Shown here: piece after piece, positions 1 to 12,905 of the stretch
Position numbering within the stretch: the stretch's first letter is position 1
Layout: each line of letters opens with the position of its first letter
Assembly: GCF_001411555.2 (NCBI RefSeq)
Contig: NC_049916.1
Span: 4,340,001 to 4,404,000 of the forward strand
Length of the DNA stretch: 64,000 nucleotides
DNA from: Juglans regia
Lineage: Eukaryota; Streptophyta; Magnoliopsida; Fagales; Juglandaceae
Direction: 5' to 3'
Program-made: the position numbers and the translations under genes
Notes under the pieces: model-generated
Told to the model about the DNA's origin: nothing
The model's input: only the letters and a program-made list of their open reading frames with translations
The model's database searches: none

Positions 1-10
1 TTAAGTGTTA

Positions 11-231
11 GGGCAGGTTTGGGGGGTGAGAAGAGAATTTTGTATTTTGTTTTAGTATTTAAAATATTATGTTTTAGTATTATTATTGTATTGAGATTTG
101 AAAAAATTGAATTGGAATTTGAAAAAGTTAAATTTTTTATTATATTTTATATTGGGATTTGAAAAATGTGTAATGATGAGATGAGATGAGATGAGAATTT
201 TATATCTCATCCCACCCCCCCAAACCTGCCC
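11..231. mobile_element. Tourist-like MITE, GGGCAGG family, complete copy
   Basis: The ends are inverted repeats: the left reads GGGCAGGTTTGGGGGG and the right is its reverse complement. A 3-bp TTA is present on both sides (8-10 and 232-234). A TTA duplication with a GGGC..GTTTGG terminus is the PIF/Harbinger (Tourist) pattern. The interior is AT-rich with GATGAG units and has no coding capacity. A related, more decayed copy lies at 41796-42015. Confidence 0.8.
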
Positions 232-234
232 TTA

Positions 235-555
235 ATCGTTAGAATCTAGATTTATGTTCAGTGTCTTGTACTCTATGTTTGATAGATGGAATAGATATGC
301 TTTGGAAGTGTCTATAAATTCTGTTATTGCATTAACAAAGGATTATTTATGCTTTTCATATTTTCCTTGTGCTTCTCTCTTCAAATGCATTTCATTGTAT
401 AATTTCTATGATTTATTTTCCACTTTCTCTTTTCCATTGTGTTGTTAAACTGTTTGAAAATGGGCTTCATTAAGCAATTTCATATTATATGGGCAATTAT
501 TAGTGTTTTATTATTTATTATATTGTGTTAATTGATTTTTATTACTCAATAACAG
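235..555. other. AT-rich stretch before the first hAT pseudogene
   Basis: No gene is recognised. It ends at an acceptor-like AACAG directly before the ATG of the decayed transposase, so it may be the 5' leader or intron of that element. No left terminal repeat of the hAT was found, so the element may begin outside the window. Confidence 0.4.
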
Positions 556-2640
556 ATGGAAGAAGATTCTGTGAGTTGTAATGTCGGTACAACCCAGGGG
601 GTTGGTGGTGACTCCTCATCTATTCCAGTGGATGTGAAGGAGCATGGGAGTCTTCCAACCCCTGCATCCACATATACACAACAACCTACTCGTTTCATCC
701 TACCTTTATCCAAAAAAAAAAAAAAAACCTAGTAACCAATAGGTGGTTTGGGAACGCTTTACTAAAATATAATATATTGACCACGATAACCCAAAAGCTC
801 AGTGCAATTATTACGCTAAGCTATACAGTTAACGGCCACGATAAGAATAATACTTCATTTATGATACACCACCTCCAGAATGCATGTGAAACTTCCCATC
901 TCAAACCTAAAGGAGTTTAAAAAAATTAATCATCTAGTGTTAAGAGGGATAAGGATGGAAGAGTATGTAGCCCACAAGGTCTAGTAAAGTGATGCAGAAA
1001 AACTTAGGGCATCAACCTCTAAGTTTTTTTAATAAGTGTGAATTGCATTTTAGGCTAGTGAAGCACGAAGGGTTTGTTGATTTCATAACTAATTTAGAGT
1101 CTCGATTTACTTTGTCATCCCAAATCATTTTAAAAAATGATTGTATTAAGTTGTATAACGAAGTGAAGATACAAATAAAAAAATTGTTGGATGGTCAAAG
1201 AATCTTTCTAACCACTGATACCTGGACATCGATGCAAAATATGAACTACATGTGCATTACTGCACATTTTATTGATTGTAACTGGAGATTGCACAAAAAA
1301 ATAATAAAGTTTTGTCATATTCTCAACCATAAGGGCAAAACTATTATAAGGTTGTTAGACTTGGGGTTGCATGATTGAGAGATTAATAAGATTTTGACCA
1401 TCACAGTTGATAACACCTCCTCTAATGATGTTGTTGTTGATTACATGAGTAGAGGATAAAGGATAGTGATTATACCATATTGGGTGGTAAGTTTATTCGC
1501 ATGCGATGTGTTGCTCATATATTGAATTTGATTGTTATGAACGGTTTGAGAGATGTTTATGAATTTGTAACAAGGATTAGAGATGCCGTCAGATATGTAA
1601 AGTCTTCACCGTCAAGATTTGCCAAGTTCAAGGCTTGTGCGGTAATAGAAAATATTAATGTGATGATGATTTGCTTGAATGTTCCTACTAGATGGAACTA
1701 CACATATTTGATGTTGAATATCGCTGAAAAATACAAATAAGCAATTGAACACTATTATATGTATATGGATAATGAATTCGTGAACTCCATTATGGTTGAT
1801 TAAAAAAAGCGCAGATTTTTGTAAAGTTGCAGAAAATATTTTATGATGTTACATTGAACATTTCTAATTTTTTTTGTATGTGATGACTAATGTATACTTT
1901 CAAGAACTCTGCACAATTGAATATACATTAAATGATATTTACAATAGTCATGATATTATCACTAGGACCGTGGACTTAAATATGAAAAGTAAGTATAAAA
2001 CGTATTGGGATAGCACATATAGGTTCAACTTAATGATATATGTTGCTTTTGTGCTTGATCCATGATATAAAATGATGGCAATGAAGTTTTGGTTGAAAGA
2101 GTGCAAAGGGGATGAGTTGACGGATAGGATAGAGGCCAAGGTTAAACTCTTGTTAAGCTGCTTGATTGAGCAATATAACAAATTTTGTGTGGGTAGTGGG
2201 AGAGTTCTAATGTGGCTCAAAGGAGGCTATTTCTACTTCTACTACTACCTCGACTAAATTTGATATCAAGTTATAAAAATACCTTCAGGAGCAAGAGTTT
2301 ATGGAGTTTAAATCAGAACTAGATAGGCATTTGTCAGAGGGGTGTGCACAAAAATCACTCAGTTTTGATATTTTGGATTGGTGGAGAGTTAATGACACCA
2401 ATTATCCTATCATTGCTGAGGTAGCATGTGATGTATTAGCCACCCCTATTTTCACTGTTACCTCAGAGTCCGCATTCAGTACTAGAGAACACATCTTAGA
2501 TCCTTTTAGGAGTTCATTATCTTCAGAGACTATCGAAACCCTCATTTGCAGCCAAAATTGGTTAAGAACCAAACATGTCGATATCCGGGAGTTGGAAGAA
2601 TACGTACAGTCAATGGAACTTAAAGGTAAGTTTGAAACTT
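556..2640 (+). pseudogene. hAT transposase pseudogene (BED finger, RICESLEEPER-like)
   Basis: Decayed hAT-superfamily transposase of the plant zinc-finger BED/RICESLEEPER type. An N-terminal part from the ATG at 556 is followed by a BED-like stretch (about 745-900) whose CNYC motif now reads CNYY and is broken by stops. The catalytic region survives in pieces. TTDTWTS, containing the first acidic residue, and NYMCITAHFID are at about 1210-1275. TVDN, at the second acidic position, is near 1405. RCVAHILNLIV and VPTRWN follow at 1500-1700. The C-terminal dimerisation segment (2301-2640) keeps SELDRHL, FDILDWW and TSESAFS. Many stops and frameshifts separate the pieces, so no functional protein is possible. 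It is a relative of the better preserved copies at 10325-12415 and 22461-23516. Confidence 0.85.
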
Positions 2641-3902
2641 GAAATATTTTTTTAATATCTATCATCTCTGTCTATTATATATCTAACTCAATTTTTAATA
2701 TTTTTTTATATGATCATCTAGTTTCATCTTCAACAGAAACTGTTGTGAGTCTCTCTTCCTATTCATGCTGAAAAAATCTAGAGTAAGTGCTTTATTCTTG
2801 CATAATCAGCAAGCTCTTTTATTTGTATGATCAACATATATGTGTGTGCATTAAAAGATATATGCGGGCTGCTGTCTATTTTAAAGTTTGCTTCTTTGTT
2901 CAAGTCATACAAATATTGTATATACCTCGCTCATCCTTGTTTAAGAAGCCATGAGCAATATGAAATATGGAATTGGGTATATTTATTTTGGGTAAGTGGT
3001 CCATTTTGGATAACTAATCTGTTTTGACAGACTTGCAAAAAAAAAAAAAAAACGTTGCATTATAAAAATGTGAACTGTAAAAAATACTTGTTAGTATTTC
3101 TACTTTGCATTGCTACTTGTTGATAATTCTTTTATTTGACTAGTTAATTAAATTATCATTCTTTTTAGGAGATTGGAGAAAAAAATGGCAAAAGGAGAAT
3201 TCGTAAAGAAGAATGCACCACAATTTTGTGAGGTCACCATTATTCATGAAGGGAAGAAGTTAGTGGAAAGCAAGAGATTTGAAGAGATTGAATGTAGAAA
3301 CTAATGAGAAATCATTTTATTTTTTCATGTTCCTTTCACATGACATGTAGATTCAATTAGTAAACATTTCAAGGGCACAAAGGTAGCCGAATTGATGGTA
3401 ATTTCAAATTTTCAATTGAAACATTTTGTAATTTTTATATATTATAATTTTGTATTTTGTAATGTAATCTAATTTAATTTAATATGTAGTAAATTGCATT
3501 ATTGCATGCATTTTACATTATAAATATTGATTTTTTTTTAAAATGCATTTAGTTAAAAAGTCAATAATTGTTCTAAATATAAAAATATGCTTTTCAACAT
3601 TTTTTCTTAAAACAATTGTAATAGAATATATGCTTTTAGATTAAAAAAAAAAAGCTTTTCAGCATTATTTTTTTTCCTGAAAAAAATTTAATACAATAGG
3701 CTTTTATTAAAAATTAAAAAAAAAATCTGGTTTGAAGACTCCCAACCCGAATTTTCGAGTTGTAAAAAATTCAGATTCATCCAAGTTCCAGCCCGGGTCA
3801 TAACCTGGATATACCTGGGCCGAAACCCGGTCCAGGTTTGAAACCCGAGTTCCGGCTGGGTATATCCAATTACCCATCCCACAACTCGGATGAACACTCT
3901 TA
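2641..3902 (+). mobile_element. 3' part of the first hAT element, with its likely right end
   Basis: AT-rich, non-coding trailer of the hAT pseudogene. It closes with a CCCGGGT/ACCCGG-rich subterminal zone (about 3735-3880) and the terminus CGGATGAACACTCTTA (to about 3902). This parallels the 3' end of the complete hAT at 13197-13212, which reads CGGATGAACAGTCCTA. The matching left end and target duplication were not found. Confidence 0.55.
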
Positions 3903-4470
3903 TAAATCCACAAAGATCAGTTCCAGCAAACAAAGAGGAGGGAGGGGATTAAAAAACCATGTATTCAAATCATATAAGTAATCCTTATCTGCAGAATAGA
4001 TGCGAAAAGAAGTGTTTCCTGGATCATAAAAAGACTAAAGATAAAACAAATGAAGTTTAATAACATCCTGCAGAGGCTTCCATAGTCACACCTTCGAGCA
4101 TTTCATGCTGCAGGAATTTAAGTACTTGAGATAGAAACCACTAGAAAGTCGTTTTTAGCACATCCGCGATCATAGAAGTCTTCCAAGGCAATGCAGTCAC
4201 CAAGACAACTTCTTAATGCTCTGATAATGATAACTAGAATAGATTACAGAAAGGCAATAGGTCATAACTCAGAGCAAATTGTACGGCAGTTAAGTAAAAC
4301 AACACACTAGGCGCATCCAGAAAACAAAATTCACCGCAACCACAAATCGGTTTAATAGTACAAACAAATAAACAAGAGTTGCATACAACAGACAACTAGG
4401 ACCAGTCAAAAACATAACCAGGTGGAACACCCACGGTGCGACCATGAAGGCATACCATATACCAGCAAAA
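3903..4470. other. 3' flank of the LysM gene
   Basis: Lies downstream of the LysM gene stop codon, so it probably holds its 3' untranslated region and terminator. No coding sequence or repeat structure was recognised. Confidence 0.4.
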
Positions 4471-7047
4471 TTACAATGACATGGACAGTAAGAACTTGAC
4501 AAATAAAAGTAAGACAAGTGCAAATGGAGAAGTGGCTAACGACTTCCTCAGGGAGCAAGCATGAGAAGTACTCCCAATAGGACTGCTGGCAGGGGGAAAT
4601 CCAGGAAGTGACCCAGTCGTGGTCGGAACCACTGAAGACTTGGGTGTTGTTCCAGCACCATCAGACTGAGATGAAGGCGAAGGAGAAGGCGCAAACATTG
4701 ACTCCCGTACCACTGAAGTAGGTGGGTCTATAAGTGTAGGAAATTGCTGGCCCCCTGAATTATTCAAGAAAGTAACGCAAACACAAGTTAAGAGTCACAA
4801 CAATCACATGGATGCTTTCCTACACTTGTAGATGCTTTAATCAGTCAGATTGCCTCAACCTGACGCTTTACATGGATGCCTTAATTGAATTTTCACATAG
4901 GAATGAGATTTATCAATTTTAAATCAGTATTTAAACTTGATTTTGCAATTTATTGATTTCCAATGACCCTGTTTAGAATAAATAGGTTAATGTTTGCATA
5001 AATGCTTGGAAACCCAATTGATAGGAATCTCAATTTTGAACTGCAAATTTCCACTGTGTAAAAGGCTTTTCCAGAATACCATTCTTGCCAAAATGAGTAA
5101 CAAGAAGAACTTAACCGAAAAGCCCGGGAGGGGGGCTATCTAATTAAGGGAAAAAAAGAAAGACATTCATATTCCACGGGTAGGTAAACAGCAGGTAACA
5201 ATCAATTACCGGGGCATCGAGGTTGAAGATATGTAGACAAACTGCAGAATGAAAAAGACTGAATCAGCTAAACTTTCAGACACGGCTTCAATATGAGTTA
5301 ACATTTCAAAATGAACATATGAAGATAAAAAATAAAATGAATCATACAATTATAAAGGATGGCATACCTAGTGATAATGGACCCATTGACATAGCCACCA
5401 TAACTACAAGAAGTAACATTGCACCCACCACCAGTCTGCTGCACCGTGACATTTCCAAGCATGAGGTTACTGTTTCGACATTGCATGCTTGAACAAGAAA
5501 CAGCTAACGAAGCAGGCATGCAGTACAATCTGTGTAAACACACAAGAAAGTCAATTAACACTAGAATCTAAGAACCTTAGATTGTTAAGAAGATCAAACT
5601 TAACAACAAATTAATAAAAATGCAATCCAGGTTGCTAAATTACTTGAGGTTCCCAGGCCCACAACTGCATTGCACACAATGACTCGCTGTAATGGCATAG
5701 CTTCCATTTGGTACAATCAAGCCATAATCCGAGGAATATCTTGGAAAATTAGATGCGCAGGCTGTAACACAAGAACCGAGCAGAACACCTTACTACCACG
5801 GCCATTTCTTTCATAACCACCACATGAGAAAGCACAAATTTTGTACAAAACCAAAGCTCCAACATGTTTAAGGGGAAGCACAAGTGAAGCTATCACTTTT
5901 CTTTGCTACCAAAACAGGCAAATTCATTACATCCAAACTAATTTCAGAAGACATAAAAGGTACCACATGTGAAAGCACAAATTTTTGTACCAAACAAAAA
6001 AGCCAACGTGTTTAAGACCAATGGAGCTCAAGTTAAGTCGACACCTATTCTTTGCTACCAAAACCTGCCAATTCATTATATCCAAACTAATATGGAAAGA
6101 CATAAGGTACAACAATGCCGAGAGCTTAACACAAGTTCCACACAATAGAGCATCAACATTAAATGAAACTATCTGAGATAGGCAACACTATCACCTTACT
6201 TTTAAAGCTGAAAATCTGAAAATTATGAGCAAATGTTGGCATTTAAACTAAAACCCCTGAGCCCCATACAAAAGTTCACATCAAATTCAGTTACCACAAA
6301 TATAGAAAGTTATAGCAATGCTAAGTACCAAAAACAAACACTTGCTACAAATAAAAGTAAAATGACAACTATACCTGGCAACGGAACAGCAAGTATATCT
6401 CCTGCCTTGATAGCTGTACCCCCCATGGCATTCACATTCATCAAATCAGTAATAGTAGTCAAATACCTCGCCGCAATCCCGGTTAATGTGTCCACCGGCC
6501 TCACCACGTACGACAAATAGATAGCAGGCAGGGCATTGTCGGTCCCGTTGAAGCAAGTACACGGGAGCGGCACCACAAGGGTCTGCCCCACGTCGAGAAC
6601 AGACGGGTCCGTCACCGAGTTGGCCTCCCCAATCTGGTCGGCAGAGACCAATCCCGAATATATGGAATCGGCAATGGACGATAGCGTGTCAGAGGGGCGG
6701 GTCTTGTACTTGGTGGAGACCGATTTGCGAATGCCGTCGACGCAGGAACAGGCGATGGGGATTTTGACGAAGAGCTGGGAGGGGAGAATGTGGTTCTCCA
6801 CGTCCGGGTAGGAGATATCAATGGCATTGGCGGTGAGGATGGCAATGGGGTCGACTTGGAAAAGGGAAGCCACCTCGGAGACCTTGAGGTCGGTGTAGAG
6901 GGTGTAGCCCAGCAGGGCGTTGCACGAGTCGGAGTTGGAGCAGGGCTCAATGGTGGACTTGGAGCTAACAAGACCTACATTGGCGAAGATTGAGAGCAAA
7001 AGCAGCAAGCAGAGAGTGTTGTGGGAGATGGGTTTTTGATCTGGCAT
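4471..7047 (-). CDS. LYM1: LysM domain GPI-anchored protein (LYM1/LYM3 type)
   Basis: Extracellular LysM receptor-like protein held on the plasma membrane by a lipid anchor. The Arabidopsis family members LYM1 and LYM3 bind bacterial peptidoglycan. Five exons join in frame: 6375-7047, 5644-5761, 5368-5529, 5210-5241 and 4471-4754, giving 422 residues, the usual family length. A hydrophobic signal peptide (about residues 11-28) precedes three LysM-like segments (about 48-94, 112-158 and 179-223), separated by Cys-X-Cys motifs (CSC, CTC and later CSC). Exons 2-3 encode the Cys-rich block with HCVQCSC and CSSMQC. The last exon is a Ser/Pro/Thr-rich stalk ending in a hydrophobic tail (LVLLLFVKFLL), typical of a GPI signal. 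All junctions have GT/AG ends. LYM1 and LYM3 cannot be told apart here. The family assignment is firm. Confidence 0.93.
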
Positions 7048-8068
7048 CCTTCCTTCTAACAGAAAAATGGGTTCTTTCGGCTATGTTACAAGAACAAGTG
7101 CATTTGAGAGAGAGAGAGAGGAGTGGAACTAAAGATGAGTTCTTTCTTGTAGTTGTGGAGGTTCTTTTTTCCAACAAAACAGCAAGGAATATAGAGAGAC
7201 GGGTCTGAAATTGGTACGAATTTTGGCACCAAAAAAAGATGTGCTTGCTCGTGGCTTAGGTACTGGTAAATAGAATTTTGATGAGGTTCCGGATTTCTTT
7301 TAGGGTTTGGGTTATGCTTCTTCAGTTCTTCCTCCGCACCGAGAGAGGAATAGAGTCGGGGGAAGGCAGAAGGGAAAGTTTTGACAGGAAAGGAGTTACT
7401 GACGGAGTGGACGACAAACAGTCTTTTGCATAGAGGTCAGATTGTCGGAGCTATGAACTTTCATTTATTTTTCTTTTTATTCTGAGCAGAACATTTCCCT
7501 GTTTTTTTCCATTACTATGTTGTCCTCTTCAGGTATTTTACAGTTTACACCTAAAAGATCCAGCATTAAACTATTTTCGGGTTCTATTATATGCTTTTCT
7601 TCGTGCATGCCCAAAAAGATGTCTGGTTTTGTAGATGGTAATTGAGGAGTTACGTATATTCCTGCAACTTAAATTAGGGTATGTATCTTTGGTCTATGAT
7701 GGATCGTAAAAGTTATTTATTACTATTTTAATAAAATGAAAGGTAGTTATATAAAATTAAAATTATATAAGTGTTATAGTTAGAACGATTTTGTAAAAAT
7801 AAACTCACAAATCGATATAATTCTATATAATATGTTAGATCTATTTTATAATAAAAATATTTTTACAATATAATATATCATATCAAATTACGTTAATTTA
7901 TAGTTTTATTTTTGTGAGATGTTTTGTGACTAAAGTACATATCTCTTAAAATTATTTTCAATAAGATGAGATAATTATATTAATTGATTATAAAGAGATT
8001 ATAAAGAGCAGTTTTAAGTATATCATTGTTAAGATAACTAAAATCAAAAATACTATGTACAACCGGCA
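7048..8068. promoter_or_regulatory. Upstream region of the LysM gene
   Basis: Contains the presumed 5' leader and promoter of the minus-strand LysM gene, including a short GA tract at about 7107-7122. No TATA box can be assigned with confidence. The distal part holds a palindromic AT-rich repeat (about 7772-7945). Confidence 0.4.
7772..7945. repeat. AT-rich foldback repeat, copy 1
   Basis: The left arm contains TTTTGTAAAAATAAA and the right arm its inverted counterpart TTTATTTTTGTGAGA, around a core resembling TATGTTAGATCTATTTTA. Similar copies occur at about 15630-15800, 21245-21360, 21896-22060, 28310-28400 and 44980-45080. A non-coding MITE or foldback family is likely; its target duplication is not resolved. 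Confidence 0.6.
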
Positions 8069-10324
8069 TGTGCAACTAGGGGCGAACAAAAAGACCGAAT
8101 ACCCGACCCGACCGAATTACCGACCCGACCCGGTTGTGGTTTAAAGCGGAAACGAAATACCCGTTATCCGATTCGTTTTTAAACGGGTATTACCCGTTTA
8201 CCCGATTTCATCTAAAATCTTACGGAATACTGCTCGAGTCTCAGCTCTCTGCATCGCAACTCTCCCTCGCAGCTGCTTTCCTCCATCAGCAGCTCTCTCC
8301 ATCGCAGCTGACTCGCAGATCTCACTCTCTCCATCGCAACTCGAGCGGAAAGGTTAGTGGGTTAAACCCATTCTCATCTTTGTTCTATTATGCTCGTTGG
8401 TAAAATTTGGTATCTGGTTTAGGGTTGAAATCGTGTGAGTTGAAATCGTGCCATGTATTAGGGATTTTTGAATTTCTGTGCTGGCCGATTGTTGTGCGAT
8501 AGTTTCTAGACTGATTTCTCAATTTTTTCCTCTCATGATTGTTCTAGTTGGTGGTAACCGAATAGAGGAAGGATAATATTTTTATGTTGTGCTCTGTTTT
8601 ACTCCCAGCCGTGTGCTTTGTAAGGCATTTTTGATGTATCCCTTCCTTGTGTTTTCTTGAGTTTAAATTATGTTCTTAGTTATGTTTAAGCCTTTGTTTT
8701 ATGTGTTTAATTAATAGAGATAAGAATGGGTATTTTTAATATTTTCCCTAAGTTAATAGTCTTACTAAGCAACCAAGTATTTTATTAAAACTAGTGATTT
8801 TTATGTTGTAATTTTCTAGTTTATAAGGGATTCACCCTTGCTGTTTTTTGCTATGTTTAAACAAAAAAAAATGATGTTTCTTGCTAGTTTTCTTCAATAC
8901 TAGTGTCCTTAGTCTATGTAGTTGGGATTGTGATTGAATGGAGGGATGCTTAAAGGCATGAATGCACTAAAGCTACTAGCTGTCTATGGAGGTGCAGAAA
9001 ATTCTGCTATGCACTCTGTTTTGAGGCTTAAAACAGTTCACTTCATTCCCATTATTCCCTTGCATCATTTCCTCAACCAAAGTTAATTGTTTGTATGAAA
9101 CACCATTGCAAACAAGTGACAAAGAGTATCATGGTATTAATTTCGTGGATGATCAAGAGTCTACACTTGCATGGCTTCTAATTTTAAGCTTGCCAAATAG
9201 ATGGGTGTTGCTGCTGTGGTGCACTTGCATGTCTTCCCAGCAATACTATGAAAGCATTTCTATGGAATTAACCCTATCTATCATACATATTAAAGGAGTT
9301 ATGCAATGATATGTTACCATTTGATTTTATGTGCCTTTCAAGTTACCGTTTCAAACAAATTGTTCATGTATTGTGATTGACTTTGAGATAGTTTTGAGTA
9401 CATTCTTAATGACAGCTTGATGTATAATCCCTGGGTCACTGCAATGCTGGAATGGGGTTAATATTGAGCAACCTTTACTCCCGAGTTTCTCCACCAGTTT
9501 AGTCAAATTCTCCTATCATCCTCCTTTTGGTTTGCCTGTTAACATCCTTTAGTAAAGAATTTACAGGCTTAGACAGATTGTATTTTAAGATTAAATTAGA
9601 ATACAATGTGAGTTGTAACTTACAACTTGTAAGCATGGCATGAGCTAGCAAGCTAGTGATGTATACCATGCATATATCTGCCAATGATTCTGATATCTGC
9701 CAAATAGGTATTTTTTAGACTTCTTCACCATAGCACATCCAGGTTCCTCCACGACCTGCAGCAAAAACAAAATTTGATGTACCATAAAAATTAACTTACA
9801 TCACAATAACTCTATACTGGGTTAATAAAAATATGAACCATTTTAATCAAAAATAATGATTTCATGGATTACACAGTGGAGGAGTTACAGGATTGTAGGA
9901 TCAAATCACCTCAGAGTCACCAAAAGAGTCTACATGTTGAATCTTACTTCCTGAATTTGATGTACCACCTGATATAAACAAATAAAACAAAATTAGGAAC
10001 TTCTTTACATTCATTGATGACTTCCAATACATCAAATACAAGTTCATAAGCCCAGGCCGAAAGAAGGGAAGGCCTGGCCCATGAGCAGTGACTCGGCCTC
10101 TTTTGAAGCCCTAGTTGAATTCAGTACAAAAAAAGCTGGCACCTGCATCACAGATGATGTTGACTAATGGATGAATCTATTAATAGTTTAGTTTAAATTT
10201 AACAATTTTCTTTTTATTCAAAACACATACAGCTTAAGTCTCTCTTTGCATCCTTTTAAGGGAATATGTTTTATTTAATTTGCAGGTATCTTACTCTATT
10301 TTTTTTTTTTAATTTGCAGGGAAT

Positions 10325-12415
10325 ATGCCTTCATCTGGGTCTGAATCAATGCCCAATGTGATTCATTTGGATAGTACTCAGCTTCCAACTTTGGATAGCT
10401 CTCTCCCAACAACTAGTCCTCAAGTTCGCCCTCCTATCACAAGAAAACAGGGAAGATCAGATGTATGGCAACACTTTACGAGGATTGAGAATGTCGAGGA
10501 TCCCAATGAGCCCAAAGCCACGTGCGATTATTGTGGTAAGGTTTTGTTATGTCATCCTAAAAAACAAGGTACTTCATCTTTGAAGTACCATCATCAGACA
10601 TGTAAAGTCTTTAATGCTAGTGGAGTTGGAAGGGATAACCCCTAATAAAAAATGACCGGGACTAGGAAGACGGGGGTGGATGGTACAACTAGCAGTCCTA
10701 GTGTTGGACTTGCTAAGTACAATGAACAGAAAATACGATCGACGGTAGCTAAAATGATAATCATGGATGATCTACCGTTTAGATTTGTAGAAAAACAAGG
10801 TTTTAAAGACTTTATGGCCATAGTTGAGCCTAGATTTCCAATCCCCTCTTGCATTACTATTATGCGAGATTGTATGAAGATGTACATGTTAGAAAAAGAT
10901 AAGTTGAAGAACATGTTCATGGCATTTGATTATAAGATTTGCATCACTACTGACATGTGGACATCAATTCAAAATCTTAACTATATGTGCATAACAGCCC
11001 ATTTTATTGATGATGATTGGATCTTGCATAAGAGAATTATAGATTTTAAGAAAGTTCCTGATCACAAAGGAATAACAATAGGAAAAGAGATTGAGTCATC
11101 TGTACTTGGATGGGGCATAAAGAAGATATTTACAATCACAGTCGACAATGCATCCTCTAATACTATGGCCATTGATTATTTGAGGAAAATTGCCAAACTT
11201 AGGGATTGTATGGTATTAGAGAATGAACTTATACATATAAGATGTTGTGCACATATTTTGAATCTCATTGTTCAAGATGGATTGAAAGAAGTTGATAAAT
11301 CAATTGTCAAGATTCGAAATGCAATAAAATATGTTAAATCTTCCCCTGCAAGACTTAATAAGTTCAAGTCATGCGTAGAGAAGCAAAATATTTTGGGTGG
11401 TGGGCTTCTTTGTCTTGATGTTCCAACTAGGTGGAACTCAACATATCTAATGTTGAGTGCGGCTCTCAAATATTATGCGGCGTTTGAGGTGATGCAAGAT
11501 GAAGACAATGAGTTTGGCCCATATTTACATGAGGTTGGACAAGGAATACCAACTTTACATGATTGGGAAACCATTAAGGTTTTTGTAAAATTTTTGAAGC
11601 TTTTTTATGATACGACTTTGCGGGTTTCAGGCTCAATTTATGCAACTTCAAATTTGTTCATTAGAGAAGTATTTACAGTCTATAATTATTTGAACAAATT
11701 TTCTATGAGTGAGAGTAATATGCTGAAAACCATGTCGGAGAAGATGTTGTTGAAATATGACAAGTATTGGGGGGATTTTGAGAAATTGAACAAAATGTTG
11801 TTTATTACATCTATGCTTGATCCGTGCTTCAAATTAGAAGTTTTGGAATTTTGTTTTAGAAATTTTCTTGGGAATGAGCGAGCGTCTGAACTTGTTGATT
11901 GGTTAAGGAGGATCATTGAGCAGATGTATAAGCAATATTCAAAATCTAGTGTAGGTTCAAGTAGGAGCCAATCAAGTGTTGGTGAGACCCAAAGTAATAC
12001 TTCTTATGATAATGTGGATGATATATTAAGTATGTTTGAACAATATCAAGCATCAAAGGGTGTGGTAGAGTCTAAATCAGAATTGGATAAGTATTTCATG
12101 GAAAGTGTTGGAGGATCGACACCCGACTTTGATATTCTACTATGGTGGAAGGTGAACTCAATCAGATATCCGATCCTTGCCAATATGGCTCGAGATGTGT
12201 TAGCTATTCTCATATCTACTGTTGCTTCTGAGTCGGCATTTAGCGTTGGAGGTCGTGTCTTAGATTCATTTCGTAGCTCATTGGCCCCAACAACAGTTGA
12301 ATCTCTTATTTGCACACAAAACTGGTTAATGGCTCCCTCCATTAATTATGACTCCCAAGATGTAATGGAAGATGCTGAAAGCTACAAGTTAGAAACCGGT
12401 AAGATTCACATTTGA
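10325..12415 (+). pseudogene. hAT transposase, interrupted by two adjacent in-frame stops
   Basis: Plant hAT transposase (zinc-finger BED, RICESLEEPER-like), the best preserved of three in the window. Residues 1-106 (10325-10642) hold a BED finger: VWQHFTRIE, then CDYC and the His/Cys pair of YHHQTC. TAA TAA follows at 10643-10648. The same frame then continues without another stop for 587 codons from ATG 10652 to 12415. The body shows TTDMWTS and TVDN (the two Asp positions of the hAT catalytic core), RCCAHILNLIV and VPTRWN. It ends with the C-terminal dimerisation domain (SELDKYF, FDILLWW, ASESAFS with the usual third acidic residue). The long open body suggests recent activity. As written, however, the DNA-binding finger and catalytic domain cannot be made as one protein without readthrough. 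Confidence 0.9.
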
Positions 12416-12679
12416 ACTTTATTTTCATATAGTCTTTTCAATTAATTATATGTTTAACATAATTTTTTTTCATGTAGAGATAACTTTGAAGAATATTTTA
12501 AATGAGATCGATTGAAGATTACTTGAAGTACTTTTGGACCAAAACTAGCTAATCCAAGAGTAAGACCATTTTTTCTTTTTCTTTTGTTTTTTTTTTTGAA
12601 TTTTTTTTTTGTGGGCATGTTCTTCAATCTTCACTTTCTTTCTTAGCAATAGAGGATGTCCAATTTTAGTATCATTATC

Positions 12680-12790
12680 CAATTTTTTGTGGGCATGCAG
12701 ATTAGCTAGTTTTGAAGACAGGAGGAAGATTCATGAACACGCATGGATAGGATTCATGTGGACATCAATTTTTTGTGGGCATGCAGATTA
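12680..12790 (+). repeat. 25-bp direct repeat flanking the first PPR piece
   Basis: An identical 25-bp segment ending in GGGCATGCAGATTA occurs at 12680-12704 and 12766-12790. A 17-bp block TTACTTGAAGTACTTTT at about 12516-12532 is repeated at 12788-12804, directly after the second copy. The patchwork suggests template switching or filler DNA. Confidence 0.75.
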
Positions 12791-12905
12791 CTTGAAGTAC
12801 TTTTTTGTGGGTCCGGTTTAATTGATATGTATGCCAAGTGTGTTTGTGTTGGAAGTGCTCGCTAAGTGTTTGATAGGATTAAAGTAAGAAATGCTGTTAT
12901 GGAAC
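12705..12905 (+). pseudogene. Captured PPR-protein gene fragment inside the hAT element
   Basis: Within the 3' part of the hAT, two short stretches translate as plant PPR (PLS-class) protein. Positions 12705-12752 give ASFEDRRKIHEHAWI. Positions 12815-12905 give GLIDMYAKC, then VGSAR, a stop, VFDRIKVRNAV. GLIDMYAKC..GSAR.VFD followed by RNxV is a signature pattern of these organelle RNA-binding proteins. The pieces are in different frames and are separated by a duplicated 25-bp segment, so this is a non-functional capture, not a gene. PPR proteins are very numerous in plants and no parent locus is in the window. Confidence 0.7.

Noticed and set aside
8134..8403. 89-codon frame at the left of the complete hAT
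   Set aside because: Covers subterminal repeats and a likely untranslated exon ending at a GTTAGT donor.
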